From positions 18,869,877 to 18,933,876 of the forward strand of contig NC_087066.1 in NCBI RefSeq assembly GCF_963678635.1: a stretch of 64,000 bases of DNA, read 5' to 3'. A model generated the notes under the pieces. The model was not told the origin of the DNA, made no database searches, and saw nothing but the letters and a program-made list of their open reading frames with translations. The translations under genes and the position numbers were made by a program. Source of the DNA: Symsagittifera roscoffensis (taxonomy: Eukaryota; Xenacoelomorpha; Acoela; Convolutidae). This document shows positions 36,072 through 46,350 of the stretch, piece after piece (position 1 is the stretch's first letter; each line of letters starts with the position of its first letter).

Positions 36072-36482
36072 TGGAACCAGATCTAAACTACATTTTGTTA
36101 TTGGTTTTAAATTAGATATTTTTTCACTATAAATATTTTAATACTAACCAATCATGATTCATCTAACTAACAAACAACTTATTTGTAAGTGCTGAAATTA
36201 CTTGTAATTTCAGCACAAGAGAGGTTTGAATTTAACTTAGAAATTAGTTACCTCTCCAAGAGACCTTTAGCAATCACAATAAGCCAATATACTCTAGATC
36301 TATCGAGCCTAGCAGAGACTAGTTAAACACCCTGAGACTAGTAGATATAAGAGTAAGATTAGGATCGGTATTAGAGTGAGTAGTTGCACGAGTCTATCCG
36401 GGAGAAAAAAGGATAGCGTGACAAGCAGACGGTCTACTCTATCCGAAAATACTCTATGAGTTAGAGCCCAGTACATAACTCA
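36072..36482 (+). repeat. 5' LTR of X
   Basis: 411 bp, TGGAACCAG...TAACTCA. TATA-like 'CTATAAATATTTTAA' near 36,126; hairpin GTGCTGAAATTA-CTTG-TAATTTCAGCAC at 36,189-36,216. About 87% identical by eye to the 3' LTR (54,530-54,933). Confidence 0.9.
36189..36216 (+). other. LTR hairpin, X version
   Basis: Perfect 12-bp inverted repeat with a 4-nt CTTG loop. Also at 29,344-29,371, 52,406-52,433 and 54,647-54,674 with one or two changes. It lies about 60 bp after the TATA-like element. Confidence 0.8.
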
Positions 36483-36484
36483 TC

Positions 36485-36502
36485 TGGTGCGACCATAAGT
36501 CT
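36485..36502 (+). other. Probable primer binding site of X
   Basis: TGGTGCGACCATAAGTCT begins 2 bases after the LTR, as expected for an 18-nt site pairing with a tRNA 3' end (TGG complements CCA). It is conserved after the other LTRs with changes. I cannot name the tRNA. Confidence 0.55.
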
Positions 36503-37805
36503 CGAATAAGACCTTAAAAAACAAACTAGCTTAGAACTAACAAGATAGATTAGAATTAGACAAAACATTTTCAAATTGTTACATGACAATAGTTTAATCG
36601 AAATGTCTCTACGACTCAATAGATCAGAGCCACTATTCCGTACAATACAAGAACTACCCAGTTTTAGAAGAAGACCTCGGTCAAGAAACGATCTACCACT
36701 ACGGAGAAACTTAACATTAAATTGCATGGTTGTACGGCAAAAGCCAACACAAAATTTTATATTTAGAATTTTAATAGCAATGAATTTAGATTTTCATTTG
36801 CAAACATAAAGTCCTTGAAGAAAAATCTTCATTGATCATTTCAGGCGCTAAACCAAAATTACTATTGTACAATAAAGGTTGATAAAAACATCTCAAATCG
36901 ATCGTTTCCTCCAAAAACTGCAGTAAAATTTAAAAAAAACTATTTGAATAATATATTTATTGAAAATAAAAAAAATAAAAAATTAGTAAACATGATTATA
37001 AATTATTAGTATATACAAATCATCCTGTCAGGTCCAGCTTCATCACCTAAACATAACAGCAATCATGAAACCACTAATATCATGAAACACAAAACTTTTC
37101 TATCAATTGAACTTGAATTATTTTTAAAGGCCTATCCCAGCTTTTACTTTTATTTAACTTAAACTTATTCAATCTTAGGCTAGATCATCAAGGCTTTCCT
37201 TGGATCTCAATCAAATATTTGACTTAATCAATTTTGTACCATTAAATTTTTTATCCTGATCATCAAGGCTTATCCTTGGATCAAATAGAACAATTTTGCT
37301 CTCCCCCACCCAATTATCAAATGTCTAACGACCTCAAACGTCGATTCACTCTCCAACCTTTTCAAAAGAACCAGGACTAATAGAAATTTTCCAAACACTA
37401 ACCATTCAAATTAGGCTAAACAGTGAAGAACTTCGGTTATTCATCCTTCACTTAACCCCTCCTCTTATAAGACCCGGGATAGTCAAATCTTAGTAAGTTT
37501 AAAATAGTATCTAACGAACTACTTGCGCTCTAACTATACCTGAGCACTGTGGACCGACTTACAATTCTCCAACCCTTGAACACAATCAATACAACAATCC
37601 CTTGAACAAAAGATTAAGTAAGTTAATACCTTAAAATAGACTAGTCACGAGAAAATGACAATCACTCTCCGGAATCGATATATACTTTTCTCTCCAACCC
37701 TGAAAAAAAAAGACCCAAGTTAGGCTAACCAAACAATCGTAAGGACTAACATTCTAGGGTATTAAAACTACTAATAACAACCTTGCATCCTTCATTCTAA
37801 AACTT
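36503..37805 (+). other. Long leader of X with paired palindromes and TCTCCAACC repeats
   Basis: No ORF. Two near-perfect palindromes GATCATCAAGGnnnnTCCTTGGATC at 37,183-37,206 and 37,258-37,282. Three 'TCTCCAACC' words in similar context at about 37,350, 37,566 and 37,690. A leader of 1.3 kb is long for a Ty3/gypsy element and could carry RNA packaging signals, an internal ribosome entry function or a protein-binding array. Confidence 0.6.
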
Positions 37806-38265
37806 ATGTCACTGAACAATTTAGGAAATAAACAAACAATCGTACTACACAATTGTGAAATAAACAACGAAACATACGATCTCGTAATCACCCCGCACAA
37901 ACAAACAATTGGATACAATCGAACAAAACGACAAACAATAAAAAGAAAAAATTCTAAGCAAACAAAAACAAATTACACAAAAAAGATTTTCAAAGCGAAG
38001 AAACGCAGTTTCCGAATCAGAAGTTAGTAATTTAGAAGCACTTTACACACTAAAAGAAACAATAAATAAAAACTACCCCGTCCATGATCAAATATATTTT
38101 TCCGACTCACATTTCCGAGAAGCCACATCGCATTCATCAAAACAAGGCAAAGGAAGAATAAAAAAGATATACAAAAATAAAGCAGTACGTCTATACAATT
38201 GGAATCAACCAATCAGACACATTGACTATTACGCACTAACGTTCATAAAACGAAAAAATGAGTCA
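37806..38265 (+). pseudogene. ORF1 of X (frameshifted)
   Basis: Same gene as the intact 30,915-31,373 copy, about 99% identical. One extra A in an A-run near 37,945-37,952 shifts the frame at about residue 48, and the stop overlapping gag has changed from TGA to TCA. Confidence 0.7.
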
Positions 38266-40001
38266 AAGTCAAAGAGACGAAAGCCAAAACGAAAACTCAG
38301 TTTTTCCCTTTCTCATCAATTCACTCACTGATGATAGAGGACAAGTACAATTTTGAAATAACATAATCGAAATTTTATTTGAACAAGGAATTAGCCCATG
38401 TAAAGAAGAATTCCCAGAAATAAAATTCATAAGACAAATTTTCGATCATTATTTAAAAGGAATATGTAACATAACACATCAATAAGGAAATTACACCATA
38501 GAACTCATTGTAAATAATTTTCATGGTAAATAGAACTCAATAAATTTCATGGTAAATATGTTATCCAAAGAGACGACATCGACATAGAATTTTCAAAAGT
38601 ATTCACAGAATACAATAAAAATATACAACACCACAAATCACAGAGAGCAAATTCAAGATTTACTAACGATGTTTTTGCAATAATATATAGTTACTTATCC
38701 ATACTAGAAAAGACAGAAACTCAAAGTACGTCACCAGTTCAAACATCAAGACATACGAATGTAAGAAATGAAATTGCCGCATTCTCAGCATTTTGAACAC
38801 AATCCGTGAAAGTTTTTCAAGTAATGATATCTCACAAAATGTTAAACACGATTTACAAAAAAAATTAGCATGGTTCATAATTGACTATTTCACACAAAAT
38901 ATTGATTTAATTGCACAAGCAAGAAAAATTTTTAGACCTCAAAGTACCAATGATGACACTGTCATTGCAGAACAATCAGATTAGGTTTGGGACCCTGATT
39001 GGTCTCATCGACTGTTCTTGAACATCCCAATAGACATATAAAGTCAAGCAATCAGTACAATATCTATTCATAAAGACTATGTAGAAGTGTTTTGACTTAG
39101 AGTAGATGCAACACCTTTAAACTATAATTCATTCTTACCCGATAGAAGACAAAATAATTGTTTAAACTCAACTATTGTACAACAGGAAAATCTAAACGGA
39201 ACTATAAATCTTTCACAACAGGATATTCAAACACCATCGCATTTCATAAAAGAAGAAATAGTTGAAACAATAGTAACAACTACACATACAATAATTCACC
39301 AATACCTCCAAACTTCACAACCCCAAAACCCAAAAATCCCACCTTACCACAAGTAACATTGCAATCTACGGTTAAACACTCGGTTGCTCCAAAACATTCA
39401 AATATGGGTTATCAGACGTATTAACCAATGACGAAACCTTTAATACACGGAAAACATTCACAAAAATTAGTTTTGCAGAACACAATTGTAATTATGTAAA
39501 CCCATCACAAACAAGTCATCCTCCCCGAATAAATACGCAAAATCATTTAATTTCACAAAAATTGAATTTTCCAATTACATCAACAAATTCAGTAAACTTC
39601 CATGACTATCCACATCCCTCACAAGATCAGAGTGAAAATTACCCATTTTTCCAATGGGAAATGAACAAAAAAAACTTTGTTATACAGACTATTTATCATC
39701 ATATGATGACGAATATTATCAACCGGATATTTTTGCTTCATACGCACAAGAATATCGTGCACAAAAACATCGACCACAAAACCCAACTAATATACAAAAC
39801 TACCAACCATTGCACAAGCAAAACCCAACTAGTTAACAATCCTACCAACCAGCGCAATCACAAAAAAACCGGTCAGTATGCATTCCTACCAACCAACACA
39901 AAAGAAATACCACTACCATATTAATTACAACAACAAGAAATAACAAAAAAAAACAACTTAAAAATTTTTCACGGATACTAAATGCCGCTGAATCACTACA
40001 A
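38258..40001 (+). pseudogene. gag of X, N-terminal (matrix-like) region
   Basis: Starts at ATG 38,258 inside the end of ORF1 ('MSQSQRDESQNENSVFPFLI'). Blocks: 'FEQGISPCKEEFPEI' (38,380), 'HYLKGICNITHQ', 'SQRANSRFTNDVFAIIYSY' (38,640-38,700), 'LNGTINLSQQDIQTPSHF' (39,190-39,246), then a Pro/Gln/Asn-rich linker (39,560-39,960). Several stops and frame changes. No myristoylation signal (Gly2 absent). A structural role is inferred from position only. Confidence 0.6.
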
Positions 40002-40508
40002 ATGACGATGAATCCATACCTAATTGGTAGACCGTCAATAATATCGAATAAACCATTGATGGTTTTCACAGGCACAGACCCTGAATATTCTGTAGAAGAT
40101 TACTTATATGCAGTCACAGCAAATTTAATTTTAAATATAGGACCTGAACCAATTAATACAACACTTCATCAAAAATGGATACATAGACGCACAGCGTTAA
40201 TACAAACAACAATTGATGGCGCAGCACAAAAATGGTTTTCAGTTTTACCTAAAGACATAAAATCAGATTGGAAAAAATTCACACAACAATTTTCAAAAAT
40301 GTTTGATTCTGAAGAAAAAAAACAACATCAAAGAGTTTTATGTAATGAAATTTGCAGACTACCAAACGAAACAATTAAACAATTAGAAGTTAGAATCGAA
40401 ACACTAGTTCAAAAAGCATATTCACCTAACACTCATGATTATAAAAACACGAAAATTACAGAAATTTTAATGATGACTGACACCTCAATTAAGGAAAATA
40501 GCTATTAA
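40002..40508 (+). pseudogene. gag core domain of X
   Basis: An open stretch of 168 codons. Residues about 24-150 resemble the retrotransposon gag core: 'FTGTDPEYSVEDYL', 'HRRTALIQTTIDGAAQKWF', 'DIKSDWKKFTQQFSKMF', then 'CNEICRLPNETIKQLEVRIE'. This is the capsid-forming part. The same domain is decayed in W (12,010-12,250) and deleted in Y. The frame breaks after 'LMMTDTSIKE'. Confidence 0.75.
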
Positions 40509-41760
40509 AAAGCGAGCATCACATCCCTCCTCAATTCGAAAGCCAGATTTAGATTATAGAAAACTAGTTGATAAATTAGAACAAGCAGAAATCACAATGA
40601 AACCCGAAGAAACAGAAAATCTCAAACTACATTATGTTAATAAAAACTAAACAAATACTACACGTATGGACAACATTCGAGATTCAGATGTAGATCTATC
40701 TGAAAAAATCACTGAAATTCTAAACATATATGAGAAAAATCCAAATTTCAAAGCTAAACCATCTTTTAAAAAATGGTGTAATTATTGCCGAAGATACGGA
40801 CACAGCATTGCCGAATGTAGACAAAAGCAATAAGATAATCAGAACAAACCGCAACAGTACAAAGAACCATATAAATCATTCTACCAATACATGAAAAAAG
40901 ACCGAAACTTAAAAAATAAAAATATTTATAGTAATAATAGCTCTGGAAAACCACTTCCAAACAATTCAATTTATTCGAGAAATCAATCACCTTATAACTC
41001 AAGTTATAGAGGCAGATCACCAGAACAAAAAAAATTCACGAAACTTCTCACAAAATAGATATAGTCGACCAAATAGTCAAAATAATCAGTATCGAAAAAA
41101 CTATTCACGGTCGATTTCCAACAGAAGAGAATATTCATTTGCTACCAGTTCCCATTCAAACCCTAGGAATAGACACTATTAAAACGATAGATCACGAAAT
41201 TCATCATACAGTAGAAACAAAAACTACTCTAACAATAGAAATAGAAGCTATTCAAATAATCGAAATCAGTATTATCTAAACAACAGATCAAGAAATACTC
41301 ATACAAGAGATCAAATTATCAAAGACCCAATGATATTTATCAAAACAGATCAAGAAACAATTCACAAAATAGAATCTCAAACTATAACAATCAACAAAGA
41401 AATTATTCACAATCTCCTAATAGGAATCATAACCGTAACCCCGATTCCAAACACAGGTTTAGAAGCAACACACCAAAACATCAAAGACAAATTAATCAAG
41501 TTGAAACAATTGAAGAAACAACTTCAGACCCCCCTGGTATCGATGATACAGTAAGTACTGAACTACAATTAAATCACCTTAATTATGAATCAACAGACAA
41601 TGAAACTGATACAGATAACACCATCTCAGTTAATATGATAACAGTTGAAAATGACAAGGAAACTATCAGATATGAACAACCCTTTAATTCACACATTTAC
41701 GAAAATCAATAGGAACTTCTTCAAGAGTTTTACACTAGACCTATTATAATAATGTACCAG
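40509..41760 (+). pseudogene. gag of X, zinc knuckle and Asn/Arg/Ser-rich tail
   Basis: CCHC zinc knuckle at 40,777-40,818 (C-N-Y-C-R-R-Y-G-H-S-I-A-E-C; CX2CX4HX4C), intact, preceded by 'KPSFKKW'. A single knuckle binding the RNA genome is usual for gypsy-like gag. Then about 200 codons rich in Asn, Arg, Ser and Tyr (40,900-41,480), probably disordered and RNA-binding, and an acidic end (41,560-41,700) before protease. Confidence 0.75.
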
Positions 41761-42760
41761 TTACACAGGAAGTAAATTAAGTTAACGCTGTAATTAAACC
41801 CGAGAAAGACGAAGTACAATGATCAAGTACGAACAACATTTATCAAATTATACAAAAAGAACAACCAAGAGAAAAAATTTGGGCAAATCCATTTCTCTTA
41901 AAAAGTCCATGAAATAAAAAATTTCAACCACCAGTCCTTGAAATAGATTTTTTTATTGATTCAGGAGCAGAATCAAATATCATCAATATCCATACTTGGA
42001 ATAAAATCAAAACAGTACACCCAAACCTATTATCTATGAATACAGCCCGTGAATTAGCAACAGCACAAGGCTCAACATTAATTAATTATGGAAACATTCA
42101 ACTATTCCTTGTTCCCATTAGAACAATGGAACAAAACAAAATCCTAAACAAACCATCTAATCAAACTTTTCCTATAACAGATATAAAACCCCATATCATT
42201 GGCATACCGTTTATAAGTAAATATATTACCACAAAAAACATTTTAAATAGTAAAATCCATATAAAAGACAAGTACAAAAAGAATGAAAAACACAGCCTTA
42301 ACATTCTTTCAAAGATTAAACAAACAACCACCATTTTTTTCCAAATTTTACCCTATATACAATCAGGAACAAAAACACCTGAAGCCACTATCAGGAAATG
42401 TATGTAACTTTTCAATCAAACACGTTCACCATTATGATAGAAACCAAAACAAACAACATCTTTTTATGTCGGACCTTGAATTAAAACCCATTCATAATTT
42501 TTCTTCGAATAACAATTTCATCCATAAAATACATGAAACATTCAAACTCCGATATTATTTCGTTACACGTATATAATAATTCACCCTACCAGATAACATT
42601 ACCTCTAGGACTCTTAGGATTTTGTGAAACAAATGCCACAACTTCACCCACAAACGAAGTAGCATATAGAGTCAATAATATATTACAACTACTAGACATA
42701 TGTCAATCAACAATTCTTGATGAATAATTATCAATGAACAATATAATAAGCAACGAAAAA
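41761..42760 (+). pseudogene. Retropepsin-type protease of X
   Basis: Active-site phrase 'IDFFIDSGAESNII' at about 41,940-41,982, where D-S-G is the retroviral-type aspartate triad. Followed by 'ARELATAQGSTLINYGNIQL' and, about 45 residues on, 'DIKPHIIGIPFI' (42,180-42,215), which has the I-G-I/L-P-F arrangement ending retropepsin domains. The enzyme would cut the gag-pol polyprotein as a dimer. After it, a spacer (42,280-42,600) with 'FMSDLELKPIHNFS' and 'PYQITLPLGLLGFCE' leads into RT; the same spacer exists in Y. Frame changes near 42,290 and 42,540. Confidence 0.75.
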
Positions 42761-43570
42761 AGTAATACAGATTATTTCACAAAAACACCATAGTTTAAAC
42801 CAACTTTTAAAATATGAGATTAGACAGAAGAACAACAAAATTTTTTAACAATGCTTAATTTTCAACATCTTAAATAATACAGAACGATTTCGACATATTA
42901 GCCAAACTACTATTAAAACATCCAACAGTTTATGCAACATCAAAATTTGATTTTGGAAAAGTTAGTTCACCACTACATTTATCTTTAAAACCTAACGCGA
43001 TTTTCAAAAAACAAAGAGCAAGTAAAGTACCAATACACTTACATGATTGATTAAACATCCTAACAAAGATAAATGGTAAGTATTTCTTAACTGCAGATAC
43101 GAATAGTGCATACAATCAAATGCCATTAGATGAACAACCACGACGATTAACAAAATTCGTTATTGGAAATCAACAATACGAATTCAATCGATTATTCTAT
43201 GGAATATACATAAGACCAGAAGCTTTTTCAGCTTTTATGTGTAAAATTTTTAGACCACTTAAACTCAGGAAAAAAGCAATCACATATTTGGACGATGTTT
43301 TTGTGCAATCACAAATTAAAGATGAGAAGTTTATAGTTTTAGAACAGTATCAGCAAATACTCAAAAACGAAAACATGAAAACAGACCCAGACAAATCACA
43401 TTTTTCCTAACACGCGTAACGTTTCTTGGACACATTATTGAAAGAAACACTATAACTCCAATAAAATCAAGCATAGATGCAATTCAAAACTTTCAACCGC
43501 CCACAAATAAAAAAAAATCCAAGAATTCCTTGGAATGTTAAATTTCTTAAGTAAATATGTATACAAAATG
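42761..43570 (+). pseudogene. Reverse transcriptase of X
   Basis: From about 42,950 ('FGKVSSPLHL') through 'FLTADTNSAYNQMPLDEQPR' (palm motif A with Asp), 'FNRLFYGIYIRPEAFSAFM' (motif B), to the catalytic 'TYLDDVFVQ' (YLDD at 43,285-43,296), then 'ENMKTDPDKSHF' and, in another frame, 'RVTFLGHII' (motif E region) and 'IQEFLGMLNFLSKYV' (43,525-43,560). The order and spacing are Ty3/gypsy. A TGA at about 43,048 and a frame change at 43,410 inactivate it. The catalytic Asp residues are all present. Confidence 0.85.
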
Positions 43571-44150
43571 CAATAATACGTAAGACCTTTCTTTAACATC
43601 CTTAGACAACAAAATAACTTTGAATGAACTACCAAACATCAAACACGATTTGAAGAAAACAAAAAATGTTTAACAGAACAAATATCAACTACAATCACAG
43701 ATCTAAATCAACCATTTACACAAGGTGCGATACTTCAAACTTTGGCATCGGCGCAGCATTACTACAATCACACAGTGGAACAAACAAAATGAATCTTATA
43801 TCAGCAAACTCTCGTTTATTTATACAAGCTGAACTACGACTCTCTACTCTTATGAGATAATGCACAGCTATAGTATTTACACCTACAGAATATGATTTTC
43901 TGATACTTGGATCAAAACATCCAACAGTTCTATGTACAGATCACAAACCAATAATATTGCTTTTCACACAAAAATCAAATCCAAATCATAGAGTGTACAG
44001 ATTTCAATTAATTCTATTGAAATTCCCAAACCTACATATAAGTTGGTCAGCAGGAAAAAACCTTGCATTACCAGATACACTAAGTAGAAACACACCACTT
44101 GAACTATTTACACGAAAAACTACAGTTGAAATACCACAAAAAAATTAAAT
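43571..44150 (+). pseudogene. RNase H domain of X
   Basis: 'RCDTSNFGIGAALLQ' at about 43,718-43,762 carries the first catalytic Asp of Ty3/gypsy RNase H. 'AELRLSTLMR' with the Glu at 43,830, 'FLILGSKHPTVLCTDHKP' with the third Asp at 43,900-43,950, then 'ISWSAGKNLALPDTLSR' (44,040-44,092), the family's typical end of RNase H. Broken by a stop at 43,858 (TAA) and a frame change near 43,700. Confidence 0.85.
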
Positions 44151-45590
44151 TTTACCCTAAAAAAGATGAAACATCACCACCATTAGAATTTAAAAATGCA
44201 TTTAAAGCTGATATAGGTCAATCACAATTAAACAGTGTGCAACATTTCCCTAATTATTTAGATTGTCAAAAAAATCACTAGGAAGTTGATTTATTAGGTA
44301 CATCCACAATTGAACCAATCACATATTCACATTGTTTGAAGAACAAAACCCAAAAAAAAATCAAACAACAACCACACAAAAAAGATCCTTTGCCATTAAT
44401 AGAAAAAGAAAATTTACTTGATTTTATAATTTATCAGGATCACCAACAAAGGATTTAAAATACACAATAAATCAAGTTTTAATCTTCATGACCCACTCGA
44501 CACAATTCCCTTATCAAAATTGGAAGTCAAAAACATTTTTCTACCACCAACAGAAATAATTACACTTCAGTTTTTACAAAAATACCTAAATCTTGACCCT
44601 GTTATTAGACAACTCAAATCATGGCACAAATATATAACAAAACCAGCAAAAGCGGATACAACAATTTTTGGAAATAAAACACTCCTCCGATACTTTAGAA
44701 ATATTAACAAAACAACTGGAAATGAAAACACGGATCTTTTAGAATATCAAACACCTGATTCTAAAATCCCCTGTCTCCTTTTAAGTATGATGTTGATAGC
44801 ATTTAACATATTACATACGCGAAATACAAAAATACACTCAGGATCAGAAAAGACAAATTCAATTTTAACACAAAAATTTTACTTCCCAAATGCACCAATA
44901 TGAATTAAAGTATTACGCAACAATTGCATCATATGTCAAATAAATAAACATTACCCCAATCAAAAACAAATAGCAGAGAAACAAGACTTTAAAGGACAGA
45001 GTCTATATTTCAATCATAGCACTTCATTTGACACAAAAGGACCAATTTCACCATCCTCCGAAAGAATTCTTAAAATATGGTTATTGTTGATGCATTTACA
45101 CACTAGGTAGCACTCAACCCAGTACCACATTGTAAAGCTTATTACGCATATACAACACTTTACGAACATTGGATCGCAAAATTTGGAACACCCGAAATAC
45201 TAGTCACAGACTCTTCTGACTCCACTAAAAAAGAAACACCGTAACAATCTATTACCTTATTATCCAAAAGAAAACGCACTCTGCGAATTAACTCAATTAT
45301 ATTCTTTCACAGGTTTACACAATGTTCAAAACAATCCACAAACGGAGCAAAAACAAAACCTTAACAGTAAAAATCAAAAAAAAAACAATCCAACAGCAAC
45401 ACGCAAACCCTCAAATATCCAACACACCGGAACAAAATACCTGAAAAAGAAGACCGAAAAAAATATTAAAAAATGACAGAGAAAATTTTACCACAGAATC
45501 AACAACAAAAACAGACATTCATCCCACAATCTAAAGTTTTAAAGAAAGTTGAATTTCAAAAACAACTTTAGTTTTGATTAACGTCAATAT
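44151..45590 (+). pseudogene. Truncated integrase and pol tail of X
   Basis: HHCC zinc-binding domain: the two His in 'HTRNTKIHSG' (44,813-44,842) and the two Cys in 'NCIICQ' (44,920-44,940). The core begins with 'SFDTKGPIS' (first Asp, about 45,026) and has a second acidic position in 'ILVTDSSDS' (about 45,200-45,226). Directly afterwards, at about 45,240, the sequence jumps to the pol tail 'YPKENALCELTQLYSFTGL' (45,259-45,320). The catalytic Glu and the GPF module (both present in Y, 57,240-57,770) are deleted, so X cannot supply its own integrase. The Lys-rich tail after the integrase is conserved in W and Y. Confidence 0.8.
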
Positions 45591-46350
45591 TCCTTCTTAT
45601 TATTTTAAAACTCTCCTATATCCGTAATAACATGCTCAAAACACACTCGAAACAATCTAGTTCATGTTCAGCCAATAGATTTTATTCAAATTTGTCACCT
45701 TATTATCTCTAACACAAACTCATTAGCCGACAGGTATTTTTCCCCAGGCATATCTATAACTATAACTTTACGACCTCCAGGTCAAAAATAAGAACCTTGC
45801 TAAAACTTGACAACTAAAATAAACACTACTTCGATATTACAACCTTACCCTATCAAAAAAAGAAAAAAAATGAAAAAATCAACAATATTTTCCCAATTCA
45901 GACCTCAAAAACCCTTCAAACAAAAATGACGAATTAGCCTAAAGCAAAAAATACCCATGATAGTTTGGTCTAAAGTACAACTATTTCAAAGATAACCCCG
46001 ATTATCCAACAAATAAAAACAAAACTAGGAAGACCTCCCGAAGACCAAAAAACAAACCCCCAACAATTTTTGACATAACTCAACCCACTTGTCAAAAAAT
46101 CAATAAAAAATCCGACCACACTCGAACTTCGCCCCAAAAGTTTAAAAAATTTTGTACGAAACGAATCATTTCTTAAATCCTTCTTTCCATCCCAGTCGAT
46201 AACTTAAAACAAAAATTTTCAAAGCTTTTCAGAAAATTTTCTATACTACTTAAATTTTTGCTTTTATTTTTCATCGAAACTTTTGAAGCCCTAATAAACC
46301 TTTTCATAATTTTTTGCAATCTATTTTTAATTTTCTATTCCCTATTTCAA
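45591..46350 (+). other. pol to env spacer of X
   Basis: A/C-rich sequence without an accepted gene; the same words occur at 58,240-58,800 in Y. Near its end (46,230-46,350) the reading is hydrophobic (Phe/Leu/Ile), as is 58,808-58,960 in Y, and could be an env signal peptide or membrane segment. Confidence 0.4.
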
